NCBI GenBank assembly: GCA_017407995.1
Contig: JAFQVM010000016.1
Location: forward strand, 62,001-126,000
Direction: 5' to 3'
Length of the DNA stretch: 64,000 bases
From: Clostridia bacterium
GTDB lineage: Bacteria > Bacillota > Clostridia > Oscillospirales > Acutalibacteraceae
Part shown: positions 38,196-46,343 of the stretch, one piece after another
How the letters are laid out: every line of letters begins with the position of its first letter
Position numbering within the stretch: position 1 is the stretch's first letter
Position numbers and translations under genes: made by a program
The notes under the pieces: model-generated
What the model saw: only the letters and a program-made list of their open reading frames with translations
What the model was told of the DNA's origin: nothing
Database searches by the model: none

Positions 38196-38224
38196 TTGAC
38201 AACTTACAAAATAGTGGTTATAAT
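38196..38224 (+). promoter_or_regulatory. Perfect-consensus sigma-A promoter
   Basis: TTGACA (38196-38201), exactly 17 bases, TATAAT (38219-38224). It is the only promoter in the window that matches both hexamers fully. It points into a 540-base region with no normal gene. Confidence 0.9.
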
Positions 38225-38340
38225 GTAGATGAAAACAGAGGAAAAAAGCTTTTCGAAAGTTTTCGAAGCGTTCGGAGGAGGACGCAAGTGCCATAAAAAA
38301 TAATACGTGGCACAATATAAAAAGGATGGAGGCGAGTCCA

Positions 38341-38394
38341 ATGTACTGTGAAAACGAAACCCAGTATTTAGACCGCCCGTCACATGAGTTTTAA
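38341..38394 (+). CDS. Possible 17-residue peptide ORF
   Basis: ATG at 38341 follows AAAGGATGGAGG at good spacing and opens 17 codons (MYCENETQYLDRPSHEF). It lies inside the structured transcript. A second 14-codon ORF from 38384 overlaps it in another frame. The excellent ribosome site is the only support; the amino-acid sequence is unfamiliar and it may be a leader peptide or chance. Confidence 0.3.
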   Translation: MYCENETQYLDRPSHEF

Positions 38395-38720
38395 GAGAGA
38401 ACTCAAAGGCAAAACAGAAATAAATTAATCAACTGTATTTTGCACCGAGAGTTCTGAGTATTGCAGACTTAGCTGCAAAAAAAGTGATGGGTGCAATAGC
38501 GGGAAGTGCCGCAGAAGCATAGGGATACAAAGCAAATAAAATAAAAAACAATTTTATAATCAGCGAAAGTAATTAACAAATAAAAAATAAAATAAATATA
38601 AAAAAGAAAGTTTATTAATTATTATCCCGAATGCTTATAAAAGTTAATATAAATGAGTTTGCCCCTTCGGTCGGGGGACATGGTTGTAAAGAAAGCTGTG
38701 TAAAATAACTTAAAAAGATT

Positions 38721-38763
38721 CGAGCCGATATCGTTAATTCGATATCGGCTCGGTTGTTTTTTT
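38721..38763. terminator. Strong bidirectional terminator
   Basis: Perfect 13-bp stem CGAGCCGATATCG (38721-38733 with 38740-38752), 6-base loop, then GTTGTTTTTTT. It serves the plus-strand transcript and, on the other strand, gdhA (AATCTTTTTA). Confidence 0.92.
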
Positions 38764-38772
38764 GTTTATCTT

Positions 38773-40032
38773 TTACGGATAAAGGCCTCTTGTATTCTTT
38801 GCTCTGACGAGTCTGCGAAGAGCGATGATATATGCAGCCATTCTCATTGAGCAGTTGCGCTCCTGTGAAAGCTCAAATACCTCGTTGAAAGATTTGAGGA
38901 GAAGGTCACTAAGTCTGTTATTGACCTCGTCAAGGCTCCACTGAAGAGACTGAAGGTTCTGAACCCACTCAAAGTAAGAGACGATAACACCGCCTGAGTT
39001 TGCAAGGATATCGGGGATAACGATTTTTCCTGACTCAAACAGAATCTTGTCAGCCTCATAGCTTGTCGGGCCGTTTGCGCCTTCGATGATATACTTTGCC
39101 TTGATTTTAGAAACGTTTTCTTCTGTTATCTGGTTTTCAAGAGCAGCAGGGATAAGAAAATCGACGTCTGTATAGAGAAGCTCATTTTTATCGATTTCTG
39201 TAACACCGTCTGCTTTGTAACCGCTGAGAACACGGTTGTTGCCTGCACAGTAGTCAAGCATTTCAGCGATGTTCAAGCCGTCTGCACAGTAGAAAGCGGC
39301 TGTGTGGTCGCTTACAGCGACAACCTTTGCGCCAAGCTGAGAAATAAGAAGAGCGGCGGTAGAACCTACGTTACCGAATCCCTGAACAGCAAAAGTGCAG
39401 TCTTTAATATCAAGACCGAGCTTCTGGGAAAGGGAGGAAGCTACAAGCATAACACCACGGCCGGTAGCCTCTGGTCTGCCGAGAGAGCCGCCGATATCGA
39501 GAGACTTACCTGTTACAACGCCGGGAACAGGATAGCCTTCAATCATGCTGTATGTATCCATAAGCCAACCCATTATCTCAGCGTTTGTGTTAACGTCGGG
39601 AGCGGGGATATCCTTGTGGGGTCCGATGATAGGAGATATCATAGAGGTATAACGTCTTGTCATGCGCTCAAGTTCCTGGCGAGAAAGCTGAGAGGGGTCG
39701 CAAGTGATGCCGCCCTTTGCACCGCCGTAGGGAATGTTTGCGATAGCGCATTTGAAAGTCATCCAAGCAGAGAGAGCACGAACTTCGTTCATGTCAACAT
39801 CGGGATGGAATCTGATGCCGCCCTTACACGGACCTCTTGCGCTGGAGTGCTGTATACGGTATCCGGTAAACATTTTTATTTCACCGTTATCCATGTGAAC
39901 AGGAAAGTTTACAGTAAGTTCTCTTTCAGGAAAACGGAAGGTTGCATATTCGTTAAGCGAAATGCCGTCCTGTTCAGCTGCACTGTCCAAGACGTTAAGA
40001 AAATTTTCATACGGATTAGCTTTTGTACTCAT
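38773..40032 (-). CDS. gdhA: Glutamate dehydrogenase (hexameric type)
   Basis: 419 residues, the length of the short hexameric GDH class. GPCKGGIRFHPDVDMNEVRALS and NIPYGGAKGGI hold the glutamate-site Lys residues; PAPDVNTNAEIM and FAVQGFGNVGSTAA (Rossmann loop) follow. It interconverts glutamate with 2-oxoglutarate and ammonia. Coenzyme preference (NAD or NADP) is not decided by what I can see. Monocistronic, with a TTGATT-17-TATTCT promoter and strong terminator. GAAAGGTCG lies upstream of its ATG. Confidence 0.95.
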   Translation of the reverse strand: MSTKANPYENFLNVLDSAAEQDGISLNEYATFRFPERELTVNFPVHMDNGEIKMFTGYRIQHSSARGPCKGGIRFHPDVDMNEVRALSAWMTFKCAIANIPYGGAKGGITCDPSQLSRQELERMTRRYTSMISPIIGPHKDIPAPDVNTNAEIMGWLMDTYSMIEGYPVPGVVTGKSLDIGGSLGRPEATGRGVMLVASSLSQKLGLDIKDCTFAVQGFGNVGSTAALLISQLGAKVVAVSDHTAAFYCADGLNIAEMLDYCAGNNRVLSGYKADGVTEIDKNELLYTDVDFLIPAALENQITEENVSKIKAKYIIEGANGPTSYEADKILFESGKIVIPDILANSGGVIVSYFEWVQNLQSLQWSLDEVNNRLSDLLLKSFNEVFELSQERNCSMRMAAYIIALRRLVRAKNTRGLYP

Positions 40033-40371
40033 GAAAAATCGACCTTTCTGAGAAGTTTCTGGGAAGTTTTTGTTAAAAAACTATCACGAAAAAAAAGAAT
40101 ATCACAACAAAAAAAAGAAATCAATATTTTTAAAAAAATTTTTTTAAAAAATGTGATTTTATTTTTTTTATGTCGAAAGCTAAGTTTTTACAAGCTGAAA
40201 GCACAGATACAATCTTTGTAAAACAGTATATGTTGTTGTGGAAAAAACAGATAATGATTTTCTTAAAATTTATGTTTATTATCGTATATATATAATGTTT
40301 TACAGTACAAATATCTTGCTAAAAAATTAATATAATGGTACAATTATTTAATTGAAAGGATTGGTTATTTA
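40033..40371. other. AT-rich intergenic region between gdhA and recJ
   Basis: 339 bases, very AT-rich, no gene. It holds the divergent gdhA promoter (40096-40124, minus strand: TTGATT, 17 bases, TATTCT) and two -10-like TATAAT boxes for recJ (40291-40296 and 40330-40335), both with weak -35 elements. Long A and T homopolymers occur around 40100-40160. No riboswitch fold was seen. Confidence 0.6.
40096..40124 (-). promoter_or_regulatory. Promoter for gdhA
   Basis: On the minus strand TTGATT (40119-40124), 17 bases, TATTCT (40096-40101), about 65 bases before the gdhA ATG. Confidence 0.55.
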
Positions 40372-42411
40372 ATGCGTAAAAAGTGGATTACAGCTTCATA
40401 TGATAAGGATGCAGCAGCGGAAATTGCAGAGCGACACAGTCTCAATCCCGTTGCGGCTCTGCTTGCTGTTATCCGTGGGTTGAAAGACGAAGAAGAAATC
40501 GAAGATTTTTTTGACCCCAACCCGTTTTTTACGCTTGACCCGTTTTCTCTGCCTGATATGGATAAGGCTGTTGAGAGAATAAACAGGGCCATAGATTCTT
40601 TTGAATGTATAGCAGTGTTTGGCGACTTTGATGCTGACGGTGTAACATCGACAGCATTGCTTTATACTTATTTTGAATCAAAGGGTGCCAATGCACTTTG
40701 GTACATACCTGACAGGCATACCGAGGGTTATGGCCTTACTGTCGAGGCGGTTGAAAAGCTTTATGATATGGGAGTAAAGCTGATTGTGACGGTAGATAAC
40801 GGAGTCAGCGCACACGATGCGGCTGACAGAGCCTATGAACTTGGTATGGAGCTTGTTATAACAGACCACCACAAAGTTCCGGACACTCTTCCGAGAGCCG
40901 AGGCTGTAGTTGATTTGCACAGACCTGATTGTGACTGTGATTTTAAAGAACTTTCGGGAGTAGGTGTTGCATTTAAGCTTGCATGCGCAATGGAGTTGGA
41001 GGATGACAGTCTTATAGTTGAAGACTTCTCTGACCTTGCAGCGATAGGAACAATAAGCGATGTTGTTGAGCTTAAAGGAGAGAACAGAGCTATTGTAAAA
41101 GCGGGACTCAGAAGTATAAATAACCGTTCACGAACAGGTATAAGTGAGTTGCTTGAGATTGCGGGAGTAGGACAAAAGTATATGGACGCAGTGTCAGTTG
41201 CGTTTACTGTTTCTCCGAGGATTAATGCTGCAGGAAGAATGGGCTCTGCAAACAGAGCGTTGGAACTTCTTTTGTGTGATGACCCCGACTCTGCTAATGT
41301 GCTTGCACAGGAAATAAATGAGGCTAATCAGAAACGGCAAAGCATAGAAGCAGATATACTTTCTCAGGTCGAACAGCAGCTTGCTGACAATCCGAAAATC
41401 AGATATTCACCAATTATTGTAGCAGACGGTAAGGGTTGGCATACGGGAGTAATAGGAATAGTGGCGGCGAGAATAGCTGAAAAGTATTCTAAGCCGTGTA
41501 TAATAATTTCACGCAATGACGGCGGAACCGCAAGGGGTTCAGGCCGAAGCATAGAGGGATTTTCTTTATATAATGCAATTAAAAACTCTGAGTATCTGCT
41601 CAACCATTTCGGAGGACATACGCTTGCAGCAGGTTTTGAATTGAATGAGGAAGATATAGAAACTTTCCGTCGTGAAATTAATGAATATGCTTTTAAAGAG
41701 GATATGCCGTATCCTGTTCAAAATATAGATTTAAGGCTTAATCCGCAGCATATATCTCTTGATATCCTTGAAGCGATATCGAGTCTTGAGCCGTTTGGAG
41801 CGGGTAATCCGCAGCCTGTTTTCGGACTTTACGGAATGACTATAGAAGACATAAAACCTTTGAGTAACGGTAAGCATATGAAATTGACCGTCAAAAAAGG
41901 CGATGCCAGAATCTTTGCATTGTGTTTCGGAATGAGCGAGAATACATTTTTTTACAGCGTGGGTGATGTTGTGGACCTTGCTGTAAATTTAGAACGCAAT
42001 GAATATATGGGTAATGTAAGGATAGCAGTACATGTTAGGAATATTCGTCCGTCGGGCAGTGACGATGTTGAGGTTTTGGACGGATTGAGACTTTTTGACC
42101 GTGTTATGCTCGGTATTGAACTCACGCCTGAACAAGCAAGTATAGCTTTGCCTGACAGAGATTTTTGTGCAGCTGTTTACAAACAGATAAAAATGAAAGG
42201 CTCATGGAGTTCGGATTATGAACTTTTGTGTCTGCGTTGCGGATTTGAGCCTGAAAGGGTATGTGCTGTTGCGTGTGCGGTAGAAGTTATGGTGCAAACG
42301 GGAGTATTAAACAGGAGTCCTTTAGGGAATATTGTAGTTAATGAGAACAGCCCTAAAGTAAATCTTGAAGACGCACCGCTTATGAAGCATATACGCAGTT
42401 TTATAAGCTGA
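40372..42411 (+). CDS. recJ: RecJ, single-stranded-DNA-specific exonuclease
   Basis: 679 residues. DHH-family motifs are intact: FGDFDADGVTSTALL, VTVDNGVSAHD, VITDHHKVP (DHH) and the DHHA1 part with GWHTGVIGIVAARIAEKY and GGHTLAAGF. OB-fold and a C-terminal extension follow (YMGNVRIAVHVRNIRPS). It degrades 5' single-stranded ends in RecF-type recombination and mismatch repair. First gene of a long operon; the ATG follows GAAAGGA. The 15-base gap to rel is typical for Firmicutes. Confidence 0.94.
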   Translation: MRKKWITASYDKDAAAEIAERHSLNPVAALLAVIRGLKDEEEIEDFFDPNPFFTLDPFSLPDMDKAVERINRAIDSFECIAVFGDFDADGVTSTALLYTYFESKGANALWYIPDRHTEGYGLTVEAVEKLYDMGVKLIVTVDNGVSAHDAADRAYELGMELVITDHHKVPDTLPRAEAVVDLHRPDCDCDFKELSGVGVAFKLACAMELEDDSLIVEDFSDLAAIGTISDVVELKGENRAIVKAGLRSINNRSRTGISELLEIAGVGQKYMDAVSVAFTVSPRINAAGRMGSANRALELLLCDDPDSANVLAQEINEANQKRQSIEADILSQVEQQLADNPKIRYSPIIVADGKGWHTGVIGIVAARIAEKYSKPCIIISRNDGGTARGSGRSIEGFSLYNAIKNSEYLLNHFGGHTLAAGFELNEEDIETFRREINEYAFKEDMPYPVQNIDLRLNPQHISLDILEAISSLEPFGAGNPQPVFGLYGMTIEDIKPLSNGKHMKLTVKKGDARIFALCFGMSENTFFYSVGDVVDLAVNLERNEYMGNVRIAVHVRNIRPSGSDDVEVLDGLRLFDRVMLGIELTPEQASIALPDRDFCAAVYKQIKMKGSWSSDYELLCLRCGFEPERVCAVACAVEVMVQTGVLNRSPLGNIVVNENSPKVNLEDAPLMKHIRSFIS

Positions 42412-42426
42412 TTTGGAGGGAACTTT

Positions 42427-44688
42427 ATGAGGTCATGGGAAGAAAAATTAAATAGTGACTCCAAGGAAAAGAAGCTTGAGAGAAAGAGCGATTTTGAGGA
42501 TAAGAGTGACAGTCACGGTGATGGCTTTGAGGAGTTTTTTGAAAAAATAAAGCCTATTTACGGTGAAAATGAGCTCAAAGATATAAGACGGGCTTATGAT
42601 ATAGCTAAGCAGTCGCATAAAAATCAGCTCAGACGCTCAGGAGAACCGTATATAATTCATCCTATAGCTGTTGCCCGAATTCTTTCGGAGTTGGGTATGG
42701 ACAGCCAGTCGATTATTGCTGCGCTGCTGCACGACACGGTTGAGGATACGGAAATCACCAACGAGGATATTGTTAAAGCTTTCGGTGAAGAGATTGCGCA
42801 GTTGGTTGACGGTGTAACGAAGCTTGCGAAAGTTCCGACGGAGACAAAGGAGGAAGCACAGGCAGAAAATATCCGTAAGATGCTTCTTGCGATGTCTAAT
42901 GATATTCGAGTTATCATCATAAAACTTGCAGACCGTCTGCATAATATGCGTACTATAAATTTTGTACGTGAAGAAAAGCGCAGGGACACAGCGAGAGAGA
43001 CGCTTGAAATATATGCTCCGATAGCGCACCGTCTTGGTATCAGAGCGTTAAAAGAAGAGCTTGAAGACCTTGCTATAATCTGTCTTGACCAGGTTGCGTA
43101 TAAGGAAATTGAGAATTCCTTGACAACGCAGGGCGGGTCGAGGATGGAGTTTCTTGAAGGCATAATAAATAAGATACGTGACAGGATTTCGCCAATGGTT
43201 TCGGGCTCGAAGGTGGAGGGCCGAATCAAGAGCGTTCATGGAATATACAGAAAAATGTATATTCAGGGTAAAAACTTCGATGAGATTTATGATATCTATG
43301 CTGTAAGAATAATAGTTGAATCAGTTATAGATTGTTACAACTGTCTTGGCGTTATACATGATATGTTCCGTCCTTTGCCTAACAGATTTAAGGACTATAT
43401 ATCCACGCCAAAACCCAATATGTATCAGTCTTTGCATACAACGGTAATTGACAAAGAGGGTATTCCGTTTGAAGTTCAGATAAGAACGTGGGAGATGCAT
43501 CATACTGCCGAGTACGGTATCGCAGCGCACTGGAAATATAAGTTAGGTGGCGGTGCAGCAGGCGGCAAATTTGAAGAACGACTGACTTGGATACGTCAGC
43601 TTCTTGAAAGCCAGAACGACTCCGAGGACGTTGAGGATATTGTCAGAACAATAAAGAGCGACCTTGTTCCCGAGGAAGTTTTTGTTTTCACTCCTAAAGG
43701 AGATGTTATCAGCTTGCCTGTCGGTTCAACGGTTATAGATTTTGCTTACGCTATTCACTCAGCTATAGGTAATAAAATGGTAGGCGCAAAAGTTGACGGA
43801 CGTATAGTATCTCTCGATTACCAGGTGAAAACAGGAGAGATAGTAGATGTTTTGACCTCCTCTCAAGCAGGTAAAGGACCAAGCAGAGATTGGCTGAAGA
43901 TAGTTAAAACCAGTGAAGCACGCAGCAAGATAAGGAATTGGTTTAAGAAAGAGCGTCGTGAAGAGAATATTGCAGAGGGTCGTGCTGAGGTTGAACGTGA
44001 ATTCAGACGAAACTATATCCGTCTGCCTGATGACGAGATGAAGCAATTCCTTCAGCGTATGGCTGAAAGGCAGCATCTTGATACAATAGAAGACTTTTAT
44101 GCAGCAATCGGATACGGCGGTGTGTCACTTACGAGAATGATGCCGCACATCAAGGATGAATATAGCAAGATAGTAAAAGCATCGGCACCGCCTGAGGTTG
44201 TACTTACGCAACCCAAGAAACGTGTTAAGAGCAGTGAAGGTGTTATAGTTGAGGGAATAGACAACTGCCTTATCAAGTTTTCACGCTGCTGTAATCCGCT
44301 TCCGGGCGATGAAATAATCGGATTTATAACGAGAGGACACGGCGTGTCTATTCATACAAGGGATTGCAGTAATGTCCCGCAAGATATAGAGAACTGTGCT
44401 GACAAGGACAGATGGATAAAAACTTATTGGGACAACACTGTTAAAGAGGATTTCAGAGCGACACTCATGATTTCCTGCCTTAACAGAGTCGGTATGCTTG
44501 CAGATATTTCTGTTCAGCTTGCAAATATGCATGTTATGATTAATGATATCAACACACGAAATTTCAAAGACGGCAGAACAACGGTTGCCATGACCATAAC
44601 GGTCTCAGGTATAGAGCATTTGAAAAGTGTATCTGCCAAGCTTGAGCGGATAGACGGCGTGTTAAGCGTTGAACGTGCAGCAACTTAA
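42427..44688 (+). CDS. rel: Bifunctional (p)ppGpp synthetase/hydrolase, Rel
   Basis: 753 residues. An unusual charged N-terminal tail of about 40 residues precedes the HD hydrolase domain (ALLHDTVEDT near residue 98). The synthetase domain includes VHGIYRKM and RFKDYISTPKPNMYQSLHT; the RFKD motif is the form found in bifunctional enzymes. TGS (VFTPKGDVISLPVGSTVIDFAYAIHS), helical/zinc-finger (SRCCNPLPGDEIIGFITRGHG) and ACT domains follow. It sets the stringent response. The ATG follows TTGGAGGG. Confidence 0.95.
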   Translation: MRSWEEKLNSDSKEKKLERKSDFEDKSDSHGDGFEEFFEKIKPIYGENELKDIRRAYDIAKQSHKNQLRRSGEPYIIHPIAVARILSELGMDSQSIIAALLHDTVEDTEITNEDIVKAFGEEIAQLVDGVTKLAKVPTETKEEAQAENIRKMLLAMSNDIRVIIIKLADRLHNMRTINFVREEKRRDTARETLEIYAPIAHRLGIRALKEELEDLAIICLDQVAYKEIENSLTTQGGSRMEFLEGIINKIRDRISPMVSGSKVEGRIKSVHGIYRKMYIQGKNFDEIYDIYAVRIIVESVIDCYNCLGVIHDMFRPLPNRFKDYISTPKPNMYQSLHTTVIDKEGIPFEVQIRTWEMHHTAEYGIAAHWKYKLGGGAAGGKFEERLTWIRQLLESQNDSEDVEDIVRTIKSDLVPEEVFVFTPKGDVISLPVGSTVIDFAYAIHSAIGNKMVGAKVDGRIVSLDYQVKTGEIVDVLTSSQAGKGPSRDWLKIVKTSEARSKIRNWFKKERREENIAEGRAEVEREFRRNYIRLPDDEMKQFLQRMAERQHLDTIEDFYAAIGYGGVSLTRMMPHIKDEYSKIVKASAPPEVVLTQPKKRVKSSEGVIVEGIDNCLIKFSRCCNPLPGDEIIGFITRGHGVSIHTRDCSNVPQDIENCADKDRWIKTYWDNTVKEDFRATLMISCLNRVGMLADISVQLANMHVMINDINTRNFKDGRTTVAMTITVSGIEHLKSVSAKLERIDGVLSVERAAT

Positions 44689-44705
44689 TTTTTCAGAGGT
44701 TTAGC

Positions 44706-45185
44706 ATGGATAATAATTTGATGTTTAGGTATGCAGAAAAAGTCGATGTGCCTACTATTCTTAATTTTATCAGAGACTTAGCAGATTACGAAAATATGTT
44801 GGATGAAGTTGTTGCAACTGAAGAATTGCTTAACGAGTGGCTTTTTGAGAAGAAAAAAGCAGAGGTGATTCTTGCATCTGTTGACGGAGAAGATGTAGGC
44901 TTTGCATTATTCTTTCATAACTTTTCAACCTTTTTGGGCCGAGCGGGCATATATCTTGAGGATTTGTATGTCAAGCCTGAATACAGAGGTAGGGGATACG
45001 GAAAGGCACTTTTGAAAAAGCTTGCTCAAATTGCGGTTGAAAGAAAGTGCGGACGGCTTGAATGGAGCTGTCTTGATTGGAACAAACCGAGCATTGATTT
45101 TTATCTGTCGCTCGGTGCCAAAGTCATGGACGATTGGACAACTTACCGTTTGACGGGCGAAACTCTCGAACGGTTGGCAAAATAA
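44706..45185 (+). CDS. GNAT acetyltransferase, diamine/spermidine N-acetyltransferase-like
   Basis: 159 residues. The acetyl-CoA loop is VKPEYRGRGYGKALLKKL near residues 92-109. The order N-terminal RYAEKVDVPTILNFIRDLADYE, LFFHNFSTFLGRAGIYLEDLYV and C-terminal LDWNKPSIDFYLSLGAKVMDDW matches eukaryotic-type SSAT diamine acetyltransferases and their bacterial relatives. A polyamine or small amine is the likely substrate; this is inference from family. It sits in the rel-dtd operon with 17- and 25-base gaps. Confidence 0.85.
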   Translation: MDNNLMFRYAEKVDVPTILNFIRDLADYENMLDEVVATEELLNEWLFEKKKAEVILASVDGEDVGFALFFHNFSTFLGRAGIYLEDLYVKPEYRGRGYGKALLKKLAQIAVERKCGRLEWSCLDWNKPSIDFYLSLGAKVMDDWTTYRLTGETLERLAK

Positions 45186-45210
45186 AAATATAACAAGAGG
45201 ATGAAAACAA

Positions 45211-45672
45211 ATGAGAGCTGTTATTCAGCGGGTAACGTCTTCGACGGTTTGTATTGACGGTGAAACTGTTGCAAAGATAGGTAAAGGGTATAATATACTT
45301 CTTGGAGTAGTGCAGGGAGATACTGACAACGAAGCGCAAGTTCTTGCAGGAAAGGTATCACGCTTGCGTGTGTTTGAGGACGAGAACGGAAAAATGAATC
45401 TTGGCATTAATGATATCAATGGTTCTGCATTGGTCGTTTCCCAGTTTACCCTTTGTGCGGACTGCAGAAAAGGTAACAGACCATCTTTTACGTCTTCTGC
45501 CTCACCTGATGAAGCAAAACGAATGTATGAACTGTTTTGTGACGAACTTCGCAAAAACGGTGTGGAGGATGTTCAGACAGGTGTTTTTGCTGCGGATATG
45601 GCAGTCTCCATTGAGAATGATGGTCCGGTTACTATAATTCTTGATACAGATATATGGAAAGCGGGGAAATAG
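45211..45672 (+). CDS. dtd: D-aminoacyl-tRNA deacylase
   Basis: 153 residues. MRAVIQRVTSSTV at the N-terminus, SQFTLCAD and GNRPSF around the active site and the C-terminal MAVSIENDGPVTI (cross-subunit Gly-Pro motif) define DTD. It removes D-amino acids mischarged on tRNA. It lies next to rel, a conserved Firmicutes arrangement. The end lies two bases before the next gene's start. Confidence 0.96.
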   Translation: MRAVIQRVTSSTVCIDGETVAKIGKGYNILLGVVQGDTDNEAQVLAGKVSRLRVFEDENGKMNLGINDINGSALVVSQFTLCADCRKGNRPSFTSSASPDEAKRMYELFCDELRKNGVEDVQTGVFAADMAVSIENDGPVTIILDTDIWKAGK

Positions 45673-45674
45673 AA

Positions 45675-46343
45675 ATGAAGATTTATTGTATGCCTTTAGG
45701 CCCTGTTGAGGCGAATTGTTATTTGATTGTTGATGAGAAGAACGGAGTGTCTGCCGTTATTGACCCCGGTGACTATACCCCTGAACTCAAAGCTCTGCTT
45801 GAAAGTGAAGAGGCGGGTACGCTTAAACATATCTTACTTACTCACGGGCACTATGACCATATACTCGGAGTATATGATTTGAAATCGGATTTTCCTGATG
45901 CAAAAATAACTATTCATCCGTATGACTCAGCTTGTCTTATTTGTGAAGAAATAAGCTTTGCTAATCATATTGAAAAGGGATTACAGAAATATATCGATTA
46001 TGATGAGCTTGTTGAGGACGGTTCTGTTGTTGACGTTGGCGATATAAAGCTTCGTGTAATGCATACACCCGGTCACACTTTGGGCGGAGTGTGCTATATC
46101 GAGGAAAACGAGCGGGTCATGTTTACAGGTGACACGCTGTTTTGTCGTACCGTAGGCAGAACAGATTTGCCGGGTGGAGATTGGGATACGTTGGTTGAAA
46201 GTCTTAAAAAATTAGGTAACTTAGACGGCGACTATACAGTTTATACAGGACATAACCGCTCCACAACACTTACGACTGAGCGTGAGAAGAACAGGTATAT
46301 GCGCAAATTGTTTAAGCAGAATACGGAAGGACTAAACGGCTGA
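45675..46343 (+). CDS. Metallo-beta-lactamase-fold hydrolase (glyoxalase II-like)
   Basis: 222 residues from the ATG at 45675, after GCGGGGAAA. The metal motif LTHGHYDHILG (HxHxDH) is near residue 59, the second His is in HTPGHTLGG, and FTGDTLFCRTVGRTDLPGG gives the bridging Asp; the last His is in YTGHNRSTT. It resembles hydroxyacylglutathione hydrolases (YqgX-like), though Clostridia often lack glutathione, so the thioester substrate is unknown. It overlaps hemZ by a TGATG-type junction. Confidence 0.9.
   Translation: MKIYCMPLGPVEANCYLIVDEKNGVSAVIDPGDYTPELKALLESEEAGTLKHILLTHGHYDHILGVYDLKSDFPDAKITIHPYDSACLICEEISFANHIEKGLQKYIDYDELVEDGSVVDVGDIKLRVMHTPGHTLGGVCYIEENERVMFTGDTLFCRTVGRTDLPGGDWDTLVESLKKLGNLDGDYTVYTGHNRSTTLTTEREKNRYMRKLFKQNTEGLNG

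Larger units (their letters stand above)
38231..38763 (+). ncRNA. Candidate unidentified structured transcript
   Basis: The span runs from the consensus promoter to a strong terminator and holds no ordinary gene. Perfect stems include GCGTTC/GGACGC (38268-38273 with 38280-38285, one G-U), GTGCCA/TGGCAC (38288-38293 with 38308-38313), TTGCACC/GGTGCAA (38440-38446 with 38490-38496) enclosing TTGCAG/CTGCAA (38461-38466 with 38473-38478), and AGAACTC/GAGTTCT (38398-38404 with 38449-38455), the last crossing another stem as a possible pseudoknot. Bases 38540-38640 are AT-rich and plain, then a CCCC/GGGG hairpin (38662-38676) follows. It matches no RNA class I can name with confidence. The start and end are inferred. 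Confidence 0.45.

Noticed and set aside
38268..38313. Glutamine riboswitch (glnA/downstream-peptide type)
   Set aside because: CGTTC and GGACG followed by AAGT look similar at first, and a small ORF and gdhA are near, but the conserved GGACGGAAGUAGG core and the closing GAAGGAACG segment are missing.
38372..38384. 13-base match to a universal 16S rRNA segment (ACCGCCCGTCACA)
   Set aside because: The flanking bases do not continue the 16S sequence on either side, and no rRNA helices can be formed. Treated as coincidence, though it lies within the unidentified transcript.
38324..38420. RNase P RNA core (GAGGCGAGTCC and ACAGAA)
   Set aside because: Only about 70 bases separate the two short matches and the conserved P4 and specificity-domain segments are absent.
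38429..38539. Cysteine-rich reading frame (FCTESSEYCRLSCKK and onward) resembling a small disulfide peptide
   Set aside because: It has no start codon or ribosome site, begins right after a stop codon, and is explained by the repeated TGCA content of the RNA stems in the same bases.
39304..40221. 305-codon plus-strand open frame opposite gdhA
   Set aside because: It is an antisense shadow of the well-supported gdhA gene, has no ribosome site, and its end is Lys/Phe-rich intergenic sequence.
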